The position numbers were made by a program, and so were the translations under genes. From NCBI GenBank assembly GCA_003254905.1, contig QANU01052615.1, forward strand, positions 383,137 to 447,136: a DNA stretch of 64,000 nucleotides, in the 5' to 3' direction. The notes below the pieces were generated by a model. That model had not been told where the DNA came from and made no database searches. It worked only from the letters and a program-made list of their open reading frames with translations. Shown in pieces: positions 36,745 to 48,699 of the stretch; the stretch's first letter is position 1, and the number at the start of each line of letters is the position of its first letter. The stretch is from Nissolia schottii. Its lineage: Eukaryota > Streptophyta > Magnoliopsida > Fabales > Fabaceae.

Positions 36745-37110
36745 AAGGCTCATGATTACAATTATGCTTTGGATATCTTATTTGCTGCTCAACATACTCC
36801 TGAATATCAAGTTTGTTATATTCATTGAAAGGCTCCTGAAGTGGGTTGGTTTAAGCTTAATACAAATGGTTCTATGTTCGATAATGGTGATCTTGCGACT
36901 AGTGACATTATTCAGAATCATCATGGGTGTTATGTTGGGAGATTTTCTAACAAGCTGGGCAGTGTATCCATCATGGCGACTGAGCTATGAGGTGTTCGTA
37001 TTGGTTTAAAGTTGGCCCAGACCAAGTCCATCTGTTTTGTTGAAGTGGAAATGGATTCCAAGTGTACTTCTTTGCTTATTGAAGATGATATTAATAAGAG
37101 CAGTGTTACG
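36745..37110 (+). pseudogene. Plant RNase H-like (RVT_3) fragment of a non-LTR-type element
   Basis: The plus-strand translation includes EVGWFKLNTNGSMFDNGD, DIIQNHHGCYVGRFSNKLGS, VSIMATEL*GVRIGLKLAQT and FVEVEMDSKC. This is the C-terminal RNase H-type domain found in plant LINE-like elements and their domesticated relatives. There is an internal TGA in place of a Trp codon, another upstream stop, and no reverse transcriptase nearby. Non-functional relic. Confidence 0.7.
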
Positions 37111-38340
37111 TATACACCAAAATTGGTTACACTGTACATCCACCACTTAGCAATATACAGAATGCCCCCACTCCCTATCATTAATTCAATTACCCATTCT
37201 CACCATCATCAATACAAATGCGCGTGAGAGAAATGCAAACCCTCACCTTCAACCACGTCTCTCCCCTAAATTCAAACCTCAGCTCCAAAACATAAAAAAA
37301 AAAGGAGACGGTGACGACAAACCATAGGCGATGACAAAAACAACATGCCAACAGAGATCGAGAGCGCGAGGAATTGTGTTTTGAACAAACTCTCCTGCAA
37401 AAAAGGTAAGAACACTATTTAATTGTTTGTTTTCTCTTTAAGTAAGTTTCTATTTTAGGGTTTGAGTTTATTTGAATTGAAACTCTTGTCTATTTATTGA
37501 GAATGTAATATCCAACATTCACCATTTTTTTTGTTCATTCTGAACGAACACATTTGGGGTAAATTTTTTAGGAAAAGTTTATTCAAGGTTTAATTTCATA
37601 ATGCATTCGAAAATGGGGGGAGGGGTTCAATTTGTTTACCAGTTTGTCTATACGCTTCTCACTATTTGTTCAATATATCTGTAAAGGTTTGTTCATTGGA
37701 TTCACAATATTTGTTTTTATTAAATGTATTACATTGTTTGTTCAATGTGCTTTTCAGTGTTTGTTCAAGGTGACCAAGAACCCAAAGACTACAAAGACCC
37801 AGAACAAGACCAAATGACGTTTGCTTTGTACATATAATTTTGTTTATCACTTTGTATATTCTTTAGTCATTTGGTTTGTGTGTGTTGTACATTGGTTTGG
37901 ACTTAGAAGACAACACTTAAATGTTTGTTTAATGGTTTGGACTAAGTAATGATTATTTTAATGTATGTTCATTATTGCATTGATGTTTGTTTCAATTGCA
38001 TGTTGTTGGTAACGACCTTGCAGTTACATGGCAATTAGGATGGAAAGAAATAAAAGCAATGCAAACCAAGAAAAATAGTTAAACAAAAATGCGAACAACA
38101 CATTAGCAAGGGCGTATTTATTTATGGTTGTTCACTAGTTTTTTCTTAATCAGTTTATGAGTTTGTTTATAATGAACATAAAAGTTTGTTTATAATCAAT
38201 GTAAGAGTTTATTTACGACAAATATAAAAGTTTTATTCATGATCAATGTAAGAGTTTGTTCGTGACGAATATAAAAATTTGTTCATAATCAATGTAAAAG
38301 TTCATTCACAACGGATATAAGAGTTTGTTCATTTATATAA
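37110..38340. repeat. AAAGTTTGTTCAT-rich degenerate repeat region
   Basis: Begins with ACACCAAAATTGGTTACACT near 37115 and becomes, from about 37600 and especially 38150-38340, a string of degenerate roughly 30-bp units around AGTTTGTT(C/T)ATAATCAATGTAA. The same type occurs at 43360-43960 and 60780-61480. Non-coding; it looks like a repeat family I cannot name. Confidence 0.5.
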
Positions 38341-38783
38341 CTTTGTAACGTATAGCCAAGTAAAAAAACAAAAACTATACTCATTCCCAATTTGTCATGT
38401 ACTAAATACCATATATTAATCCCAAGATCCAATAAACACAACCATACTCATGTGAAAAATGCTACCAATAACTAAAGCAATTCTTCCAAATGGCTATATT
38501 AAATTTTTTTTTCCCTTTTGCACATCTTCATTTTCCTTGACTTGTGTTCCAAACAATGTTAGTGTACGATTGATCTTACACAAAATTCTTTGACATGTTC
38601 TAAGGAATCAAACAATATTTTAAACGTAGACACCACGTCGTTCGAGTTGATTGAATCACATTGCATGTTATTTGTGGCTCGCTAGGAAATAAAAATAACC
38701 ACATCAAATTGGTTGTTGCTTCTCTCGGCAACCATGAGCCTATACACACCACCCGGGGCCCTTTGTGGTTCTTATGAAGACCA

Positions 38784-40893
38784 ATGTTGTCACAACCCAA
38801 CAGTCACGACCAGCGCATAGGGAACCACGACCCCTAACAAGCCTCGATTACCTCAAAATTTTCAGAAAAACAGACATAGTTTCCCTTGTATACAAGCTTA
38901 TCCCAACAAAGGAAACAAACACCTGATAACAATTCATAATTCAATAAAATACATTCGCAAATCCAGGGTTTCTCTAACAAAGGAAACATAGCAGTTTGCA
39001 AGTTCAAAATAATTCTTAAGTTATATATTTAAATTCCAATCAACATAAACTACAAGACCATGGAAGCGAGAATCAGTCGGATCCCGCTTATGGGTTTACT
39101 AGAGCATTCTAAGACAAGGTAACACAACACTAGAAGTGAGCACAACCCAGTACAAGTTGGGCTCACCCACAAGGGGAAAATCTTTTGCAATCTAAGAGGC
39201 AAGAGGAATGGAACTCGGACCCGTGCTTGTATCTGAAAGGGGGAAACAACAAAGATTGAGTTTGAAAACTCAGTGGTAGGTAGATGTAATTGTAGCACAC
39301 AATGGACAAGTGGAAAAAGGTTATGATATAAAATATATGTATCAAATAGAAAATATTCTTTTTTGTTTCAACATAAACTTTCCATAACCCAAATTCAAGG
39401 AATTTCATCATGCCAGGATATAAGACAATATCAAAGTGTTAGAGTCGTTACACTAACCTACACTTAACGAACCAAAGACATTGATTTTAATGCTTTGGGC
39501 TAGTATGATTTGTCCCTTATTAGCGAGGGCATAAGTCATGGTGCACCAAGTCCAACGCCTACTGTCGTTGGCTACAGATCCTGACAAGACTTTATCCTAA
39601 ACCATTTTCTAACACTAAAATATTCCTTTCAGATAGAATATATTCATGAATCAAAATCAATCCAATCCTTCTTTTCTCTGCATCTTAATCACAAGGCATT
39701 GATTTCAAAATGATTATAACATTATCAATGTAAACAATATGCGGTAAATAATTTTTCATGCAAAGTTTACTAGTAGGTTTTGTCCCACGTGTTAGTTCAT
39801 AAAAGATTTTCCTTTCAAAACGTATAGTTCACATTTCTCCCCAAAATGCCCACAGCTCTACAAAATCATTTCTTCAATTTATCAAAATAACCAAATTATT
39901 CTCACAACACCTTCAAAAATACATTTTCAATTAACATTTTATACAAATTTATATTAATATAGAAAAGAAACTACAATTACAACTATATACTCACAACACA
40001 AGTCTCAAGGAGGCGGATGAATTGATCTACGAATCGGTCAGAACTTGGTGATAATCACCGGAGCCTCCCAACGCTATAGATAAGATAACAAGGTCATGGG
40101 TTAGGACCAATTAACCCAAATCATTAATATTCACAAAATCACAACCTAGGGTTTCAAGAAATCAATTCATAGACTTGAATATTGAGTACCCAACTTAATC
40201 ACAATACCAATAAGAGATTTAAGTTAAGAAATTACCATTGATGACCCAAGAGAAGAGGATTTTTGGGTAGCCCTAGGGTCACCACCAAAAACTGTGCTCC
40301 AATGGAGATTCTAGAGAGAGAATAAGGAGGGATGATGATAATAATGAAGGTGGAGTGAAGGATTTGAAGTGATTTAGAGTGATATGGAAGGTTTAGGGAA
40401 GATTTGGTGTTAGGGTTTTAGATTTTCCAGAGAGAAGGGGGAAAATGGGGTTATAGAGAGAGAGAGAGAGCTCAGCAAAAATGAGTTTTTCGCGTGTTTA
40501 AAACTCCTCTAGACACGAGTCATTTGAATGACTTAGGGGGGTCATTCGAATGACCTGACCCGAGAAACCAAAAATCATCAATTTTTTCGAGTCATGAGTC
40601 ATTCGAATGACTTAACTTAATTGTAGTGGGGTCTACCTTTGATATTTTCTTGTTAGGATTTGCTCTAGATAGTTAGGGCAAAGTTTTATATTACTAAACT
40701 TTAGCATCAATATTTATTAATTTCATTATTATTTTTAATAAAAAATTATGTAAATCAGGTAGTTATTATATATATGTATAATATATAATTTAGTTATTAA
40801 ATTAGTATCATGCATGATTAGTAGTTATACCACGTCAGAGCTTCCATGGAGTCAGTATCCATACATGCGGCCAGGTCCAAAGTTGGGGCGTGA
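38784..40893. mobile_element. Probable solo LTR of a large LTR retrotransposon
   Basis: The left edge reads TGTCACAACCCAAC and the right edge GTTGGGGCGTGACG, an inverted pair like the TGTCACGCCCC...GGGGCGTGACA termini of many plant gypsy LTRs. The 2.1-kb interior has no coding frame, has a (GA)n patch near 40455 and is non-genic throughout. No matching 5-bp target duplication was found and the last base is G not A, so the call is tentative. Confidence 0.45.
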
Positions 40894-40904
40894 CGTTCTT
40901 TCAC

Positions 40905-42463
40905 CTTTGGGCTAGCCTTTACCTCCCCGAGCTCTTCCCTGATGAGTTTTTTTAGAAATCTAGTACCCTTCCCCCAGCTATACCAAGATTTATGGGACCT
41001 TTCCTCTTGTTACTACATCTCTATTTGATCTGGCCAATGCTTTGTTTGAGATCAAGGTCAAACCTGCCCCTGAGTTTTTCCTTTATTCCTCTAAGGCCTG
41101 AGGGCCAATGTGGGTTAGGGCCAACCCCTCTGGTTTGTCCCAAGGGGACATTACAATCTTGCAAGAATACCTTCCAATCGTGCTTACGGCTAGGGATATT
41201 CCCAACAACTTCAAACCAACTTCTCGCTATACCAAAACTAGTTGTGAGCCATGTATGCCTCAGTTTTTTATAAAATAATTTGGTTTGGTTCAAGATGCAC
41301 CTAGCTCCATTCCCAGTTTTTGAAGCGAAGGTAATAGGACCTACATCAACTATCATGATCTGCTTGGCATGAGAAGAGATCACCAATGACTCTTTAGAAG
41401 CTTTGAAGTGGTAGAATTTGCTACCATCCTTGAGGATATAAACCGCTTTTAATAATGGTGGGATCAACTTTATCAAGACTTATTTCCAAAGGTTGTGGAT
41501 GAGTATGTCATCTCTCTCATTTTGGTGACTCCTGTATCTGTTGACACCACCAGTAAGAAGAGGAAGCACAAAGACACTACCCCCCTCATACTGAAGGTAA
41601 TAACTCCTTTTTGATAACTTTTGCCTCTTTTCCCTTTTCCTTTTGCACCTATCCTATTGCTCATACCACTATGTCTCTGTAGTTGAACCTGCGACAACAC
41701 CAGCTTCTGCCAATAAGGGTAAGAGTAAGGTATAGTCTTCTGCTGCCACTCCAACTATGAAGAGGAAGACAAGGTCTTAAGGAGATACTCCACCTTCTAA
41801 TCCTGCCTCTCCACAACTCAAACCAAGGCGCATTGCCTGTAAGGTTGAGGTATGACTCCCTTCTTACTTTTATGATTTTCATCCTTTGCATTTGTTTGGC
41901 TAATATCTATTCTTTCTTGATCAGGACATAATGACAAAATATCCTAATGGGCGGGGGAAGACGCCTCAGGATGCCTTGTCCCTCAATGGCGAAGGTGAAG
42001 AAAATGTAGAAAAAAGAAGACATCACTTCCCCCAAGGAAACTTCTCCAGAAGTGTCAACTCTCCTAGAGAGACACTTCTCCATGGAAGAGGACATCATTT
42101 CCTCTCAAGCTATCCTAGATAAAGAACCAACGCCTAAGGAAGATGCTTCCCTCTATTTGGAAGAGGCGATGATATCCTATTTCACTATTACAATTGCTCC
42201 CATGGAAGCTCCATCTTCCCCTGTGCTTAAACATTTGGAAGAAGCCGAAGCTATTCTCCAATCAGATGAGATTCTTAACTCACTCACCAGGGAGAAACTC
42301 CAACGGCTGCTCAATCAAGTGGCCAGCTCTAGTGAAAACAATCTCAGAGACGAGATCAAAGATGCTTGCATCTCCATTACTATTTCCCTAAATTATCTCG
42401 ACTCGAAAGTAGAAAGAGGGCAGGGAAAGATTGCTCATAGCCAACTACTTTGGATCGGCTGAC
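40905..42463 (+). pseudogene. Degenerate transposon-type gene, class uncertain
   Basis: Broken plus-strand coding sequence. It includes ITILQEYLPIVLTARDIPNN (near 41150), VDEYVISLILVTPVSVDTTS (41485-), a Lys/Pro-rich piece with two in-frame stops, and a last open segment (42052-42462) with EEAEAILQSDEILNSLTREK and LQRLLNQVASSSENNLRDEI. GT and AG sites separate the pieces (donor near 41598, acceptor near 41680, donor near 41850, acceptor near 41924). The pattern resembles plant mobile-domain or gag-like transposon genes, but I cannot name a family. The 151-codon frame on the opposite strand (41021-41476) looks spurious. Confidence 0.35.
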
Positions 42464-43359
42464 TAAGTTCACCACCAAAATGATGGTCTTGTTTTGTTTT
42501 TGCTTGTGTCCTCTGAAACTCTCCAAAAATGGATTGGCATTGGAATGAGTTTGGGTGATAGCTTGTGGAATTCCTACTAGTTTGGTGCTATGTTGTTGTG
42601 AAATTATGTGTAATAGTGTTTTTGATAATTGTCTCTAGGTGGTGTTAAAACTATGACGCATTTTCTTGATACGTTGTAGGTCTTTGGCCCTTCACCCCCA
42701 CCCCCTTCCCAAGTCCGGTTTGGTGAAGTATATGCTAAATGTAGATCTCATTTAGATCTTATCCAATGACCAATAAAGTGTGTCTCAACACAATTTTCTT
42801 AATAAAATGAATATAAATACATTTTCTCCACACATCCATAGAATCACGATATATATACGAAGTCCTAATTAATAATGGTACTATTAAATAGTTGAAAGAA
42901 AATAATGTAAATTCCTCAATCCTAAAATGGAGTTTCAAATCCAAAACCATCAATAAAATTATGCCATACGTTATTATTAGTATTTTTAAGTTAATTATTT
43001 TTGAAAAATACTTTGTGTACACCACTTTTTTTTGTTACCAATCTGCCACTACATTCAATGCACATTTTCTCTCTCCTCTCACCCACTCTCTATTACACAC
43101 ACATGCTCATCTTCTTCTTCTTCTTCTTCGCTTCCTGCTCTTTTTTCCCCTCTCTTCTCTCATCACCATCCCTTCCTTTTTCTTTTCTTCTTTTTTTTTT
43201 CATTTATCACAAACATTTTTTTCCTTTTATTTTTTCAATTTTCTTGTTCGTTTTGCTTCATTTATCACATATGTTATCTTGATATAAACTTTTCTTCATT
43301 TTTTCTTCTTCACAAGACATTATGAATCTCAAGGTTATCATTTTCATTTTCATCTTTTT

Positions 43360-43960
43360 TTGTTTCTAGTTGTTCAAAAGTTTGTTCATGTGTAAAAAAA
43401 GTTTGTGTGTAGTTATTCAAAAGTTTGTGTATGTGAGTGACAAAGTTTTCATTTTTTGTCGTCATTTTCGTTTTTATGTTTGTCATAGTGTTCATTTCTG
43501 GTTGTCAAAAAGTTTGTACATGTAAAAAAGTTTGTGCATTATTGTTCAAAAGTTTGTGAACATGAGCACCAAAATTTTCTTCTTCATCTTAGTATCAGTG
43601 TGTGTTTTCGTTTTCCATCATATTTTTTTGTTCAAAAGTTTGTGCACGTGAGTAACAAATTTTCTTCTTTGTCATTTTCGTTTCATTTTCTTCTTATTCT
43701 TTGTTTTTGCTTATTGGAAAGTTTGCGCACGTCAGTTCAAAAGTTTATACATCTGCTTTAAAATGTTTGTGCTTGATAACAAGTGAGTCTTTGCGCTTAG
43801 AGTGTGAGTGAGAAGCAGGAGAGAAAATGCGACAATTACATTTTGCTATCTAATACGCTGCAGATCCGATATGATTTGGTTCCATATATCAAAAATGTTT
43901 GTGCATATGTGTAGATATAAAAAGTTTGTGCATGTGTGTGCAAAGATTTGTTTATTCAGT
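43360..43960. repeat. AAAGTTTGTGCATGTG-type degenerate repeats
   Basis: Around a dozen occurrences of (C)AAAAGTTTGT(G/T)(C/T)ATGTG spaced about 30-60 bp. Upstream (43000-43300) is a pyrimidine-rich stretch beginning near TTTGTGTACACCAC. Same repeat type as 37110-38340 and 60780-61480. No gene. Confidence 0.55.
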
Positions 43961-44631
43961 GTCACTGTGTATATCATACATATGTCATATGATGACTATA
44001 TGATGACTGCAAAACTAGTGTAAACCTAGCATTACTGATTATTTATATAGAAAAAATCATAAATGATTTATATTTTCATTGAGTGGTAAAAAATAATACA
44101 GAAAAGTTGAACAGATGATTTCAATCCTAGTTTTTGGGTACCATTACCTCTGGTATGGTTTGAGCGATCAAAGTTTGAAAAGTTTAATAAAATCACAATG
44201 TATAAGGCAAAAAAATGCATAACAATGCTGGAAACAAAAGATGGCATTCATATATTACATTAGACAATTACATTAGATAATTCAATCAGATTGTCCTAAT
44301 TTTACCCTAATACATATGATTTTTGATTCACAAGTTGCTGGACTGAAACATCATCAAAATGCCAAAACAATGGAGGCTTGGATACCAAAAGCTCATCAGC
44401 CACGTCCTGCATTGATGGTCTAGATTTTGGGTCAGGGCACAGGCAAGCAAGTGCTAATGTTACAACAAGCACAATGTCATACTTGTCTTTTCTTAAAAAT
44501 GGAATTGGGATACGCGAGTCCAATATATCTTTGAGCATGATCGTTGGACCAGAAGATTTTGACAAATTAGAAAGCAATTCTCTCGGATGTCCACCCATTA
44601 TTGTTTCCAAAGCCACGACTCCAAAGCTATA

Positions 44632-44983
44632 TGTGAAAGTTCAAGGCCATGGCTGAGAAAATGCTAGAAAATATGAGAAAGATGAGAGAAAGTTTGAGTA
44701 GCACAATATTCAATTGTGTAGAATTCTATTCTCTGATTCTCATTATCAAAGAAATCAGTTTATGTACAAGTGCAATTACAAAATGAAATTGAAATGAAAT
44801 CTTTACAGTGAATTTACATTTACATTAATTTACAACTAACTTAACAGCAGCTGCAGCACAGTTGCACGTGCTGCAATTCTACTAACTAACAGAACGAAAC
44901 CGAACTTGTTGCTGCACTCTTGCTTGCTATAGGAGCTGAGCTCCGTGCCTGCTGTTTGTGCAGTTCTTTAACCCCTGTTCACA
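44632..44983 (-). repeat. 3' LTR of the copia element
   Basis: TG...CA, 352 bp. Compared with the other LTR it reads ACATAA where the 5' LTR has the TATA-like ATATAA, and TTTGTG where the other has TTTATG, so its promoter TATA is mutated. Confidence 0.93.
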
Positions 44984-44990
44984 CCCCCCC

Positions 44991-47882
44991 TCAAGCTGCG
45001 GCATGAAAGTTGATCATGCTAAGCTTGCCAATTAAGTAATTAAATGGGCCTGGGGCTAAGGGTTTAGTGAATATGTCAGCCACTTGGTTCCTTGTTGGGA
45101 CTGATTGCAGCTCTATGACCTTCTCTTGCACTTTATCACGAACTACATGGCAGTCAATCTCTATGTGCTTCGTTCTCTCATGAAACACCGGATTGGCAGC
45201 TATGTAAATGGCTGACTGGTTATCACATGAAATGGGGACTGAGGTTGTAACTTGAACACCAAGCTCACGCAACACAGCAATGAGCCACTGAACCTCGCAT
45301 GTAACCTGAGCCAATGATCGATATTCAGCTTCGGAGGAGCTCCGTGCCACTGTAGTTTGTTTCTTACTTCTCCAGGACACCATGGCCTTGCCAAGAAAGC
45401 ATACAAAACCAGATATGGATCGTCGAGTGTCAGGGCAGGTGCCCCAGTCTGCATCTGCAAAGCCCGAAAGGGACAAATTAGATTCAGCAGGGAAAAACAA
45501 TCCCTTGGCTAGTGCAGCCTTAAGGTATCTAAGAACTCGGTGTGCCGCCAGAAGATGGGTCTGGTTAGGACAGTCAAGGAATTGGCTAAGCCTTCTCACC
45601 GCATAGCTAATATCCGGTCTGGTATGTGTGAGATACAGTAGCTTGCCAATAAGTCTCCTGTAGGCACTAACATCAACGTGATCTCCAGTAGGCTCTTTGG
45701 TGAGCCGTGAATGATAGTCCATGGGAGTTGAGACCTGTTTGCAGTCTAGGAACCCGTGGTCCTCAAGTAAATCCAGGCAATACTTTCGCTGATAGAGGGC
45801 TATCCCTTTTGAGCTTCTTGCAATCTCCATTCCTAGGAAATACTTAAGATTCCCGAGATCCTTGATCCTAAACAAATCATCCAGGAGCTTCTTAATGCTA
45901 TTAATCTCGGCCATGTCATTACCGGATAAAACTAAGTCATCAACATAAACCAAAATCACAGTAAAACCAACATCAGTGGCCTTAGTAAACAATGAATAGT
46001 CCGATTTGGACTGCACATACCCTGAGCTGGTTAGCACATCCACCAGTTTGGCATTCCACTGTCTACTAGCCTGCTTTAAACCATATAGTGATTTCTGCAG
46101 CTTGCAAACTAAGCCAGGTTCTGCACCCAATCCAGGAGGCAGCTTCATAAACACATCCTCAAATAAGTCACCATGTAGAAAGGCTGTATTAACATCTAGT
46201 TGTTGCAAAAACCAGCCCCGTGCTGCTGCTATGCACAGCACCAGTCTCAAAGTAGTCATCTTAACCACAGGGCTGAAAGTTTCAGCATAATCCACCCCAT
46301 AAGTCTGAGTGAATCCCTTGGCCACAAGCCTGGCCTTATGCCTTTCTATGGTGCCATCTGAATTGTACTTAACTTTGAAAATCCATTTACATCCCACAGC
46401 CTTCTTTCCAGGAGGAAGGGGAGCCAGAATCCAGGTTTGGTTGCTCTCAAGTGCTGAGAGTTCAGCATTAATAGCTGCTTGCCAACACGGTTCTTTCACA
46501 GCTTCCTCATAGTTCCTAGGTTCAGTGTTTGATGAAATAGCAAGAGAAAAGTTTCTGTGTGTTGGACTCAGTGCTGAGTAGGATAAAGACTGAGATATAG
46601 GATGTCTTGTTGAAGGAAGTTGGTCATCACCACTTGCAGAGTTGATCAACATACAATGGTAGTCCTTTAGGTAATTGGGTGGCCTTTTTGGTCTTGTAGA
46701 AATTCTAGTTGGCCGATCATTCTGTGAGGTAGGTTCATTTTGTGAGGTAGGTTCATTTTGTGAGGTATTTGGTAATGATGCAGGTGATGATGATATGATT
46801 GGTATGTTTGTTCCAAGGTTCTGCTGTGTATCCTGATATGCAGGGTTAATGATGCTCATGTTGGATGTAGGGGACATGCAGGGCTGCTGTGCAGAATTAT
46901 AGGTGAATGGATCATCAAATGCAGAAAATGTATGATGGGATGTGTTGGATGAATGTTGTTGCAGCTCCTTATGACATTCAGTTCCAGGGGCAACAGTTCT
47001 ATGCAAACCAGCATATGGAAATATATTTTCATACAAAATCACATGTCTTGAAAGGAATATCTGTCGTGTGTGTATGTCAATTAGCACATATCCTTTTGTT
47101 CCACTCTTATACCCCAAGAAAACACATTTTCTAGCTCTAGGTTCAAGTTTTGTTCTATGTGCATGTAATGTAGAAGCATAAGCTAAACAGCCAAACACTT
47201 TAAGGTCTTGAATTTGTGGAGGATTTTGGTGTAACATCTCAAAAGGGGTTTTGTGTTGAATGAGCTTGCTTGGTTGCCTATTGATGAGATGGACAGCATG
47301 TCCAATGGCAAATTGCCAAAAACAGTTAGGCAGAGATGACTGAAATATGAGAGCCCTAGCAACATTTAAAATGTGTTTATGTTTTCTCTCAACTATGCCA
47401 TTTTGTTGGGGTGTTTCAACACAGCTAGTTTGGTGAGAAATTCCTTTTGAATTGAAGAAAGTGGTTTGTTTAAATTCTGCCCCATTGTCAGTCCTAATTA
47501 TTTTTATTTTGGTGTTAAACTGATTTTCAGAATACAGCACAAAGTCTTTAATAAGTTGTGCTGTCTCAGACTTGCACTTCATAAAATACACCCATGTATG
47601 TCTAGTATAATCATCTACAACAGTTAAAAAATACTTGTGACCCCCAGTGGATATAATACCTAGAGGGCCCCATATGTCCATATGCACTAATTCAAAGGCT
47701 GCAACCGTGCTGCTGGAACTTAATGAAAAGGGCAACTTTCTTTGCTTAGCCAAATGGCATGATTCACAAGGATCAACATTGTTATTACAGTTGACAAGCA
47801 TGTGAAAGTTCAAGGCCATGGCTGAGAAAATGCTAGAAAATATGAGAAAGATGAGAGAAAGTTTGAGTAGCACAATATTCAA
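44991..47882 (-). CDS. Copia pol polyprotein remnant: integrase, reverse transcriptase, RNase H
   Basis: A 963-codon open frame without stops. Residues 1-27 are encoded by the 5' LTR and are only fortuitously signal-like. Next comes the end of the pre-integrase zinc-binding segment (CESCHLAK). The integrase core has its catalytic D, D and E in the HMDIWGP, RTDNGAEF and QQNGIVERKH contexts. A low-complexity region has a triplicated SQNEPT-like motif. The copia reverse transcriptase has a YVDD active site and the RNase H a SCDNQSAI motif. It ends where the polypurine tract begins. Gag and protease are absent. The enzymes look intact by motif, so the frame could in principle act in trans if translated, but no dedicated start context is evident. 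Confidence 0.88.
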   Translation of the reverse strand: MNIVLLKLSLIFLIFSSIFSAMALNFHMLVNCNNNVDPCESCHLAKQRKLPFSLSSSSTVAAFELVHMDIWGPLGIISTGGHKYFLTVVDDYTRHTWVYFMKCKSETAQLIKDFVLYSENQFNTKIKIIRTDNGAEFKQTTFFNSKGISHQTSCVETPQQNGIVERKHKHILNVARALIFQSSLPNCFWQFAIGHAVHLINRQPSKLIQHKTPFEMLHQNPPQIQDLKVFGCLAYASTLHAHRTKLEPRARKCVFLGYKSGTKGYVLIDIHTRQIFLSRHVILYENIFPYAGLHRTVAPGTECHKELQQHSSNTSHHTFSAFDDPFTYNSAQQPCMSPTSNMSIINPAYQDTQQNLGTNIPIISSSPASLPNTSQNEPTSQNEPTSQNDRPTRISTRPKRPPNYLKDYHCMLINSASGDDQLPSTRHPISQSLSYSALSPTHRNFSLAISSNTEPRNYEEAVKEPCWQAAINAELSALESNQTWILAPLPPGKKAVGCKWIFKVKYNSDGTIERHKARLVAKGFTQTYGVDYAETFSPVVKMTTLRLVLCIAAARGWFLQQLDVNTAFLHGDLFEDVFMKLPPGLGAEPGLVCKLQKSLYGLKQASRQWNAKLVDVLTSSGYVQSKSDYSLFTKATDVGFTVILVYVDDLVLSGNDMAEINSIKKLLDDLFRIKDLGNLKYFLGMEIARSSKGIALYQRKYCLDLLEDHGFLDCKQVSTPMDYHSRLTKEPTGDHVDVSAYRRLIGKLLYLTHTRPDISYAVRRLSQFLDCPNQTHLLAAHRVLRYLKAALAKGLFFPAESNLSLSGFADADWGTCPDTRRSISGFVCFLGKAMVSWRSKKQTTVARSSSEAEYRSLAQVTCEVQWLIAVLRELGVQVTTSVPISCDNQSAIYIAANPVFHERTKHIEIDCHVVRDKVQEKVIELQSVPTRNQVADIFTKPLAPGPFNYLIGKLSMINFHAAA

Positions 47883-48152
47883 TTGTGTAGAATTCTATTC
47901 TCTGATTCTCATTATCAAAGAAATCAGTTTATATACAAGTGCAATTACAAAATGAAATTGAAATGAAATCTTTACAGTGAATTTACATTTACATTAATTT
48001 ACAACTAACTTAACAGCAGCTGCAGCACAGTTGCACGTGCTGCAATTCTACTAACTAACAGAACGAAACCGAACTTGTTGCTGCACTCTTGCTTGCTATA
48101 GGAGCTGAGCTCCGTGCCTGCTGTTTATGCAGTTCTTTAACCCCTGTTCACA
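47801..48152 (-). repeat. 5' LTR of the copia element
   Basis: TG...CA, 352 bp, with TATATAAAC on the minus strand as a likely promoter TATA box. Its inner edge abuts integrase-region sequence with no primer-binding site. Confidence 0.93.
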
Positions 48153-48198
48153 CTATACACATCAGATTTTGTTGTCAGAGTGACACTGTAAGCCAGTT

Positions 48199-48699
48199 CT
48201 ACCATTCCAACATTTAAAAAGTTATCAATAATATTCCAATAAATACATGAGAGGAGATAAGATGAAATTTTACCTATCGATAAAGATGTGATTGGTATAA
48301 AATCATTTGCTTCTGTCCCGTAGTTTTATGGAATTGGAGAAATAATTCTTGGCATGATATCATATCTACTATGATCAATAGGTCTAAAATTTATTCATTG
48401 TCGACCCTTATTTTCAAAAAATTATTCACATTGCAAGTCAAAAGAGCTTTTACATAAGGAGTATGTAAATAGACATATAAAATTATTTAATTGTCTTTAC
48501 CCAACAATTTAAGCTTTTAGGAGAGATAATTTTCGACAGTAAAGGAGTATAAATTGAGAGAGTAGATTAGAGTTATGTATAATTTTACACATCAATCTAA
48601 TCCATCAAAAATTCCCCTCTATTTTTAAAAGTTAAAACTGACACTAAAGAAATGAGATTCAGAACTAAAAATTTACTGGGAGAGAGAATACAATGTTAC
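48199..48699 (-). other. Intron of the LRR kinase
   Basis: Runs from donor GGTAACATTG (GT at 48699-48698) to acceptor GGTAG (AG at 48200-48199). It splits the codon for the APE-motif glutamate, exactly as in the paralogue at 62670-62812. Confidence 0.85.

Larger units (their letters stand above)
44627..48157 (-). mobile_element. Young Ty1/copia element inserted in the kinase exon
   Basis: Bounded by the perfect target duplication CTATA (44627-44631 and 48153-48157). LTRs of 352 bp (44632-44983 and 47801-48152) differ at two positions that I can see. A polypurine tract GAGGGGGGG directly precedes the 3' LTR on the minus strand and overlaps the stop of the pol frame. The interior is only 2.8 kb: gag, protease, primer-binding site and leader are missing, and the 5' LTR is joined directly to the pre-integrase zinc-finger region. 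It is therefore a deletion derivative that cannot start its own reverse transcription, although integrase, RT and RNase H remain open. Confidence 0.93.

Noticed and set aside
36752..37009. Plus-strand 85-codon frame
   Set aside because: Out of frame with the RNase H-like relic at the same place, which has clear family similarity.
41021..41476. 151-codon minus-strand frame
   Set aside because: No recognisable family; the opposite strand has transposon-like coding pieces and splice-like sites, so this looks accidental.
43001..43325. Phe/Ser-rich frames of about 95 codons
   Set aside because: A pyrimidine-rich stretch is open in three frames at once; no protein signal.
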